Source: Spongiibacteraceae bacterium (lineage in GTDB: Bacteria > Pseudomonadota > Gammaproteobacteria > Pseudomonadales > PIVM01). Taken from it: a DNA stretch of 9,103 bases. Positions 4,933 to 9,103 of the stretch are shown piece by piece. The notes beneath the pieces were generated by a model. The model was not told the origin of the DNA and made no database searches. It saw only the letters and a program-made list of their open reading frames with translations. The stretch's first letter is position 1, and each line of letters opens with the position of its first letter. Location of the stretch: assembly GCA_030618505.1 (NCBI GenBank), contig JAUXDF010000100.1, forward strand, positions 1 to 9,103. The letters are read 5' to 3'. Position numbers and translations under genes: made by a program.

Positions 4933-5946
4933 TCAATGAAAGCTATTATTTTCTCGCATAAAAACAAACTGCCCCACCTCAGCCAACAATGGCGTTGCAA
5001 TGATTCTATAACCCCCTGTTACCCATTTTTTATCACTGGCCAACTTTTCCAGATTTGCCAAACCAAAATAATTCAAAAAATTATTCAAGGTTCTCCAGCC
5101 GTAACAACGACTGACCTCATCCTCGGCAGTTGTGTAGGGTTTAGGATCAACCATATCTAGCAACGCCGGAAAAGCCTGAAGATAACAGCTCTCGTAAAAG
5201 CTAAATGGTTTCCAATCCCCTCCGTATAAGGTCAAAAGGTAGACACTAAAAAGCCACGACTGTTGAATAAAAGGATACTCAACGAAACCATCCCGATAAG
5301 ACCAGTTAAATTTCCGACAATAGTTCTGCAACAGCAGCGGATAAAGCCCGACCACCCCGCCATTAGCCAGAAGTTGCCGGCATTTTTTTGTTAAAAACAA
5401 GCGCCCCTTGGACTTTCTCAACAAGCCAGACACCTCAAATAGCACCCGAGTAACATGCAAATCAAAAAAGTCCTCTTCCTTATTAACCTTCGTATAATGA
5501 AGAATATCATCCGAGGACAGATCCTGACGAAAGTCATTCGCCGCCTCTTTACACAGCTTTTGCGGCAAATTCCCCTTCGCCGTCAGCTTTAGTCCCTTCT
5601 CATCAATAGCCTCCACCATATACCGCGCCAATGTTAAAACCGGCGCTTGGGTATCAGCCGCAATACTGCCTGAAAAAACAAACAGCTCCGGAGAGTCAAA
5701 GGCAAAATGCAAAAGCCTGTGCATCTGATCCGGGGACAGACCGTGAAAGTCGTCATCTAACTGTTGATTTCTCTGCTGTATAAAGCCATCAACAAAACCC
5801 TGGGCCTCATCCAGCGAATCAAAATCTTGTCCAGACATCATATCAAACAGCTCATCATTCACCCCTGCCGCTTGGTTCTGGCAGCAGTGTTTGAATTTTT
5901 TACCGCTATCGCAGGGACAGGGATCATCACATCCGATTTTTTTCAT
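4933..5946 (-). CDS. SEC-C motif protein of unknown function
   Basis: A 337-residue soluble protein. Residues 9-22 (PCPCDSGKKFKHCC) are a SEC-C zinc-binding motif like the one at the SecA C-terminus: Cys10, Cys12 and the His20-Cys21-Cys22 group; the usual Gly is Asp here (CPCD for CPCG). An acidic linker is followed by DFHGLSPDQMHRLLHFAFDS (residues 66-85), a conserved block of a family of uncharacterised SEC-C proteins. The remaining 240 residues are rich in aromatic and leucine residues with no catalytic signature I can name. SEC-C motifs bind zinc and often contact proteins or ribosomes, so an adaptor role is possible but unproven. The ATG at 5946 has AAAGG about 8 bases upstream. No signal peptide is seen. 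The gene stands alone between the transposase repeats and REP copy 2. Confidence 0.75.
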   Translation of the reverse strand: MKKIGCDDPCPCDSGKKFKHCCQNQAAGVNDELFDMMSGQDFDSLDEAQGFVDGFIQQRNQQLDDDFHGLSPDQMHRLLHFAFDSPELFVFSGSIAADTQAPVLTLARYMVEAIDEKGLKLTAKGNLPQKLCKEAANDFRQDLSSDDILHYTKVNKEEDFFDLHVTRVLFEVSGLLRKSKGRLFLTKKCRQLLANGGVVGLYPLLLQNYCRKFNWSYRDGFVEYPFIQQSWLFSVYLLTLYGGDWKPFSFYESCYLQAFPALLDMVDPKPYTTAEDEVSRCYGWRTLNNFLNYFGLANLEKLASDKKWVTGGYRIIATPLLAEVGQFVFMRENNSFH

Positions 5947-5989
5947 CGTTTACCTTTATCATTTAGTTAAGCCGAACTTCGCCGGTTTT

Positions 5990-6117
5990 CCCCCTCTCCC
6001 GCTTGCGGGAGAGGGTTGGGGAGAGGGTAGAGCAATGTTGTAGCCCTTATAGTTAGCGGTTTCGCGGCGCCCTCATCCCAGGGAGAAGGAGCTAAAAACC
6101 GTGATCCGGCTTAACTA
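5990..6117 (+). repeat. REP/BIME-like palindromic repeat, copy 2
   Basis: Copy 2 of the element at 1081-1242, in the same orientation. The 11-bp-arm hairpin (5992-6002 with 6005-6015) is identical, followed by the same GTTGTAGCCC and AGTTAGCGGTTTCGC internal sequence. It lacks the extra 34 bases of copy 1: CCCTCATCCCA runs directly into GGGAGAAGG. It lies between two minus-strand genes (the XRE regulator and the SEC-C protein), upstream of the latter. Confidence 0.87.
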
Positions 6118-6163
6118 AGTGCCAAAAACCTCTCAGGCTGATTTTTGAACCCACATTATAAAA

Positions 6164-6745
6164 TCACTCATCAACAGACTTTTTAGCGACTGCTTTTTTC
6201 TGACGCACGGCTTTCTTTATTTTCTGCACCGGTTCCTGCACCGACTCCAACTCACTCACCTTATTCTCTTCACTACCCTCTTCATTTTTCCCTGTTTCTT
6301 CAGCCTCGTCCTCGCCTTGCTCTTCTTCCTTCTGATGATGTATTTCTCGCTGTATCGTATTGTATTTCTGAAAGGTTGAAATACCCGATAGCACAGCCGT
6401 CAGCGTCGGCCCGACAACAGGAATAGAACCCAGCAGCGCCATATTGCCAACGCCAATACGATCAAGCAATGTGCCAATGCCCTGGGCTTGCAAATTATCT
6501 CGGGCACCATCAACTAGTACCAGCAACTCGTGCGGCTTTATCTCAAGTTGCTCAGCCGTTTTCGCAAGCTGCTCGACGGTTAGCGCAGACTCGCCTTTTT
6601 CAATTCTCGACCAGGTTGACTGCCCCAGACCCACCATCGCCGCAAATTCTGCCTGCCCAAACCCCCGCTCCTTACGCAACTGCGCAATGATATTACCGAC
6701 TAGCGCCGGATAAGTCGTATTTCCACTGACAGATTGACTCGACAT
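6164..6745 (-). CDS. XRE-family regulator with hydrophobic segment and charged tail
   Basis: A 193-residue protein in three parts. Residues 14-75 are a Cro/C1-type helix-turn-helix (LVGNIIAQLRKERGFGQAEF, AAMVGLGQSTWSRIEKGES, then LTVEQLAKTAEQLEI). Residues about 98-125 (GVGNMALLGSIPVVGPTLTA and onward) are hydrophobic and rich in Gly and Pro, like a membrane- or surface-embedding segment. Residues 135-170 are very acidic and the end (KKAVRQKKAVAKK) is very basic. A DNA-binding domain joined to a lipophilic segment is unusual for XRE proteins and suggests a sensor tethered to a membrane or granule; this is inference. The gene is divergent from the hydrolase, with an 11-bp-arm palindrome 15-39 bases upstream of its ATG, probably its operator. 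No strong Shine-Dalgarno is seen. The target is unknown. Confidence 0.82.
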   Translation of the reverse strand: MSSQSVSGNTTYPALVGNIIAQLRKERGFGQAEFAAMVGLGQSTWSRIEKGESALTVEQLAKTAEQLEIKPHELLVLVDGARDNLQAQGIGTLLDRIGVGNMALLGSIPVVGPTLTAVLSGISTFQKYNTIQREIHHQKEEEQGEDEAEETGKNEEGSEENKVSELESVQEPVQKIKKAVRQKKAVAKKSVDE

Positions 6746-6759
6746 ACTTTACATATCCA

Positions 6760-6784
6760 CATTTATGCATATAATGCATAAATG
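6760..6784. promoter_or_regulatory. Perfect 11-bp-arm palindrome, likely operator of the XRE regulator
   Basis: CATTTATGCAT (6760-6770), ATA (6771-6773) and ATGCATAAATG (6774-6784) form a perfect palindrome, the longest AT-rich one in the window. It sits 15 bases upstream of the XRE start codon, in the intergenic region shared with the divergent hydrolase gene. An XRE dimer binding here would block the regulator's own expression and perhaps affect both genes. Confidence 0.75.
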
Positions 6785-6813
6785 CTCTTGTTAGATTAAT
6801 GTTTATAGGGCAT

Positions 6814-6841
6814 ATTATAGCTCACAGCATAACATTGCAAA
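6814..6841 (-). promoter_or_regulatory. Putative promoter of the XRE regulator gene
   Basis: On the minus strand, TTTGCA (6841-6836), a 16-bp spacer and a perfect TATAAT (6819-6814). Transcription would begin near 6807 and run through the palindrome at 6760-6784 before the ATG at 6745. Repression there would act as a roadblock rather than by covering the -10 box. The -35 match is four of six. Confidence 0.45.
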
Positions 6842-6923
6842 GCGGTGAACATACAAAAAGCACCTTCTTTGGGTAGCTAAAAACGATTATATCCTATTAA
6901 TACATAGGCTTAGGAATTATCTC

Positions 6924-7946
6924 ATGGACACAATCAATCTTTATGATTCACTCAAACCATCAAAGCTGCAAATGGGTATTTCTGCGCTCAACGGTTATAT
7001 GGGCGATTCGCTTCAACGCAGTAATAGCCCCTTAAATATCAAAATGGGCTTCTACCACCAGAATCAACGCCTGAACCTTACACCGAACCAGCTGGAGCAG
7101 CTAAGCCCGGCGCCATCACCGAAAGTGGCGATATTTGTCCACGGCTTGTCTTCACATGAGCAGCTGTGGTCATACCCCCAGCAAACAGAGCAGAGCGCAT
7201 CGCGTCTTTGCTATGGCAGCTTGCTGCTAAATGATTTTGCCTACACGCCCCTATACCTGCGCTTCAACAGCGGGTTACATATCTCGGACAACGGCCAATC
7301 ATTTTCCTCCCTGATGGAGGATCTCATCAAAGCCTACCCAGTCGACATTGAACAAATCGTACTGGTCGGGCACAGTTTGGGTGGCCTGCTGATTCGTAGC
7401 GCTTGTCACTACGGTAAGCATCGGCAGTCCGACTGGGTAGAGCGTGTCTCCAAGGTATTTTATCTAGGCTCACCACATCTCGGTACGCCTTGGGAAAACA
7501 AAACAGACCGCTTATATGCGCGCCTATCACTTAGCGATCACCCCCTCGCTCGCAAAATATCAAAACTGTACGAAGCACGTAGCGCTGCAATTCGAGATTT
7601 ACGCTACCCACATCTTATTGATGAAGACTGGCAACACCGCGGCGAACCCAAAGCGACTTCAATCCCCTGGTTAAACAACACCACCCATCATTTTATCGGT
7701 GCCACGATAACCCGCGACCCCGACCACCCTCTTAGTCGGGTGATGGGTGATGGCCTGGTACCGCTGCCCAGCGCACACGGCTATGGCGAATTACACACAC
7801 TCGAAGATCAAACCACCGGCAATCAGAAATATTCCGCATTGCTATCGGGAATTAATCACCTGAGGCTGGCCCACACACATCAGGTTTACAAACACATCAA
7901 ACACTGGATGGAGGACAACTATGCCCTGAGCCTTATGCACAGCTGA
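6924..7946 (+). CDS. Alpha/beta hydrolase, intracellular lipase/esterase type
   Basis: A 340-residue serine hydrolase that likely cleaves ester bonds of a lipid or polyester. The oxyanion-hole motif is FVHGLSS (residues 71-77). The nucleophile elbow is GHSLGG with Ser151, and LGSPHLGTPW (181-190) is the usual strand after it in lipase/PGAP1-like families. MGDGLVP (274-280) gives the likely acid Asp276, and GINHLRLAH gives the likely catalytic His312. The start ATG has AGGA 8 bases upstream. No signal peptide or membrane segment is seen, so the enzyme acts in the cytoplasm or on an internal surface. It is divergent from the XRE regulator, and a small helical protein gene follows 98 bases later. 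Length and fold fit triacylglycerol lipases, esterases and intracellular depolymerases; the substrate cannot be told from sequence alone. Confidence 0.88.
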   Translation: MDTINLYDSLKPSKLQMGISALNGYMGDSLQRSNSPLNIKMGFYHQNQRLNLTPNQLEQLSPAPSPKVAIFVHGLSSHEQLWSYPQQTEQSASRLCYGSLLLNDFAYTPLYLRFNSGLHISDNGQSFSSLMEDLIKAYPVDIEQIVLVGHSLGGLLIRSACHYGKHRQSDWVERVSKVFYLGSPHLGTPWENKTDRLYARLSLSDHPLARKISKLYEARSAAIRDLRYPHLIDEDWQHRGEPKATSIPWLNNTTHHFIGATITRDPDHPLSRVMGDGLVPLPSAHGYGELHTLEDQTTGNQKYSALLSGINHLRLAHTHQVYKHIKHWMEDNYALSLMHS

Positions 7947-8044
7947 ATTTAAAAACCAAGCAAAAAATACCACAGCGCAATGCATGTCAGCAGACTACCG
8001 TTATATCATTGCGTACAATGTTAAAAACACTTTGGAGAAACACC

Positions 8045-8338
8045 ATGAAAACTGACAAACAAGAAGTAGCAAAACTGATTAAAGAAGCGGTTGATAAAGG
8101 CGCCACCACCGCAGAGGAGATTCATCGCTCCATCGCAGACCTTCCCATCACCGTATTGGAAAGCCTCGGGCTTGGGGATAAAACAACCCAGGAGGTAAAA
8201 AAAATACAAGACACCACGATTGGTGCAATTTACGAGCTGGTGCATGACATCAACCACCATGTTGCCGATTTGGCCACAGACATCATCAGTAAAGTGCAAA
8301 CCGAGAAAGACGAGCAACAGACATCGGATAAATCTTAA
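8045..8338 (+). CDS. Small helical protein, phasin-like character, family not identified
   Basis: A 97-residue protein. It is predicted to be mostly helical, with no membrane segment: EVAKLIKEAVDKGATTAEEI, HRSIADLPITVLESLGL, then EVKKIQDTTIGAIYELVHDI and a second amphipathic stretch NHHVADLATDIISKVQTEKD. The tail is polar and charged. Amphipathic helices without a catalytic core resemble granule-surface phasins or small scaffold proteins, but I cannot name a family with confidence. The start ATG at 8045 has GGAG at 8034-8037; an in-frame ATG at 8009 lacks a good site. It follows the hydrolase by 98 bases on the same strand, perhaps with its own TACAAT (8014-8019) element. A link with the hydrolase and the XRE regulator, e.g. 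lipid or polyester storage granules, is inferred only from adjacency and protein character. Confidence 0.7.
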   Translation: MKTDKQEVAKLIKEAVDKGATTAEEIHRSIADLPITVLESLGLGDKTTQEVKKIQDTTIGAIYELVHDINHHVADLATDIISKVQTEKDEQQTSDKS

Positions 8339-8449
8339 ACCGATCTATTGCTGTTAGCCTGTAGATCAACGGTACTGTGAACACGATAACTATTTCCAAC
8401 AGTCAGAGTATCCGTTAATCTGCAGGCATAGCCATCCACATCCATTTAG
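8339..8449. other. Gap before the second brnT remnant
   Basis: A stem-like pair, GATCTA (8342-8347) with TAGATC further on, follows the stop of the small helical protein but has no U-tract. No coding frame is recognised. This is where the N-terminal half of the following BrnT should lie, and it is either deleted or too degraded to see. Confidence 0.5.
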
Positions 8450-8608
8450 CATGAAGAGGATAGGTTTTTGATGCTGGGGCGCAGCAATGAATTGCGAATG
8501 CTCATGGTATGCCATTGTGAGCGCAGTGCTGGTAAATTCATAAGAATCATCTCGGCTCGCAAAGCAACAAATAGCGAGTGTAAGTATTACAATGGTGGAT
8601 CACTATGA
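8450..8608 (+). pseudogene. C-terminal remnant of a second BrnT-type toxin
   Basis: The frame ending at TGA 8606-8608 reads HEEDRFLMLGRSNELRMLMV, CHCERSAGKFIR, then IISARKATNSECKYYNGG. This matches the C-terminal half of BrnT toxins ('EERFL.LGRS...LLVVCHCER....IRIISARKAT..E...Y'). An in-frame TAG at 8447-8449 precedes it and no ATG is available, so about 40 N-terminal residues are gone or frameshifted. The toxin's stop overlaps the antitoxin start as ATGA (8605-8608), which preserves the original operon coupling. The order toxin then antitoxin is the normal BrnTA arrangement. This shows that the 74-residue antitoxin downstream was once paired with a BrnT-like toxin. Confidence 0.82.
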
Positions 8609-8829
8609 AAGAAGAATATAACTTGTCCAAAATGAAATCTCGTAAAAATCCTTATGCCTCCAAGCTCAAGAAGCCAGTAACTATAAGGCTGAGCGAAGAT
8701 GTCATTGGTTACTTTAAGGATATGGCAGAAGAAAATGGAGTTCCTTACCAAAGCCTTATTAACCTCTACCTTAGGGATTGTGCTGCTCAACACAGAAAGG
8801 TTGATATCTCTTGGCAAACCAAGCCTTAA
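8605..8829 (+). CDS. CopG/BrnA-type ribbon-helix-helix antitoxin
   Basis: A 74-residue protein. MKEEYNLSKMKSRKNPYASK leads into LKKPVTIRLSEDVIGYFKDM, AEENGVPYQSLINLYLRDCA and a short polar end. The ribbon strand (VTIRL) and two helices form the ribbon-helix-helix DNA-binding fold of CopG/BrnA-like antitoxins; the family consensus 'KNPYAKKLKKxVTIRL' is closely matched. The ATG overlaps the stop of the preceding toxin frame by ATGA, so translation was coupled. GGTGG about 7 bases upstream can act as ribosome site. The frame is complete, so the antitoxin survives although its toxin is decayed, as also seen at the BrnTA locus at 1260-1794. It differs in sequence and length from that BrnA, so the two loci were acquired independently. 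Confidence 0.82.
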   Translation: MKEEYNLSKMKSRKNPYASKLKKPVTIRLSEDVIGYFKDMAEENGVPYQSLINLYLRDCAAQHRKVDISWQTKP

Positions 8830-8869
8830 TCGGGTAGCCGGATCTCTCTAACCTCCATCTACCACAACA

Positions 8870-8879
8870 CCCTGCATGC
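8870..8879 (+). repeat. Left target-site duplication of the MITE
   Basis: CCCTGCATGC directly precedes the left terminal repeat and is repeated exactly at 9023-9032 directly after the right one. A 10-bp duplication fits IS4-like transposition. Confidence 0.8.
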
Positions 8880-9022
8880 CAATGCCATTAACTTAAGGAT
8901 ATTCTTAGGCCCGTAGCCGTGATTGAGCTGGCGAAATCAAGGGGGTTACTGGATTAATTCCCGGATTTCGCAAGCTCAATACAGGCTACAAGGTGCTTAT
9001 CGTTGTTAAGTTAATGGCATTG
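8880..9022. mobile_element. 143-bp MITE with IS4-like terminal inverted repeats
   Basis: CAATGCCATTAACTTAA (8880-8896) is perfectly inverted at 9006-9022. The outer ends abut the 10-bp direct repeat CCCTGCATGC. The terminal sequence resembles the IS4 ends (a form of 'AATGCC...TTAAG'), and IS4-like elements make target duplications of similar length. There is no open frame. The interior holds a second inverted repeat, GTAGCC...GATTGAGCT...GCGAAATC (8913-8938) against 8964-8989, 22 of 26 positions matching, which gives the whole element a hairpin shape. It is non-autonomous and would need a transposase elsewhere in the genome. Confidence 0.88.
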
Positions 9023-9032
9023 CCCTGCATGC
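9023..9032 (+). repeat. Right target-site duplication of the MITE
   Basis: CCCTGCATGC, exact copy of 8870-8879. The remaining bases to 9103 contain no recognised feature. Confidence 0.8.
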
Positions 9033-9103
9033 GAATCCGCACAGGGCGTGTCATTCAGAAACAGTGAAGCTTGATCCAACCATCACGCAGTGCATAAATC
9101 CCC

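Noticed and set aside
8339..8375. Intrinsic terminator after the small helical protein gene
   Set aside because: A GATCTA/TAGATC stem exists but has a long loop, a bulge and no U-tract.

Overview
The window looks like chromosomal or island DNA from an alkane-degrading gammaproteobacterium. The evidence is a 5'-truncated but otherwise canonical membrane alkane 1-monooxygenase (AlkB), gammaproteobacterial REP-like palindromes, and an IS200/RAYT-type HUH transposase of a kind common in marine Gammaproteobacteria. The genus cannot be fixed from the sequence; an oceanic hydrocarbon or lipid user is a reasonable guess.

Layout. 1-1080: 3' part of alkB, whose last codons run into a REP-like repeat (copy 1, 1081-1242). 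1260-1937, minus strand: a toxin-antitoxin relic zone with an intact BrnA-type antitoxin, a brnT toxin gene killed by two in-frame TGA codons, and the C-terminal scrap of a probable HigB-like toxin. 1944-2222, minus: a small two-helix membrane protein. 2571-3318, plus: an apparently intact TumE-like toxin and winged-helix antitoxin operon behind a palindromic operator/promoter. 3439-4903: a RAYT/IS200-like transposase gene with its own strong promoter, flanked on both sides by short repeats in inverted orientation. 4933-5946, minus: a SEC-C zinc-motif protein. 5990-6117: REP-like copy 2. 6164-6745, minus: an XRE regulator with a hydrophobic segment and a charged tail, divergent from 6924-7946, an intracellular-type alpha/beta hydrolase (lipase), which is followed by a small helical protein (8045-8338). 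8450-8829, plus: a second brnT remnant overlapping by ATGA with an intact RHH/CopG-type antitoxin. 8880-9022: a 143-bp MITE with 17-bp perfect terminal inverted repeats and a 10-bp target duplication, with IS4-like ends.

How it fits together. The window reads as an accessory region where TA modules and small repeat elements accumulate and decay beside alkB. Two separate BrnT/BrnA loci show the same outcome, toxin lost and antitoxin kept, while TumE/TumA seems intact. The XRE, hydrolase and small helical protein genes form a separate neighbourhood with a shared divergent control region carrying an 11-bp-arm palindrome. A role in lipid or polyester granule metabolism is possible there but is only inference.
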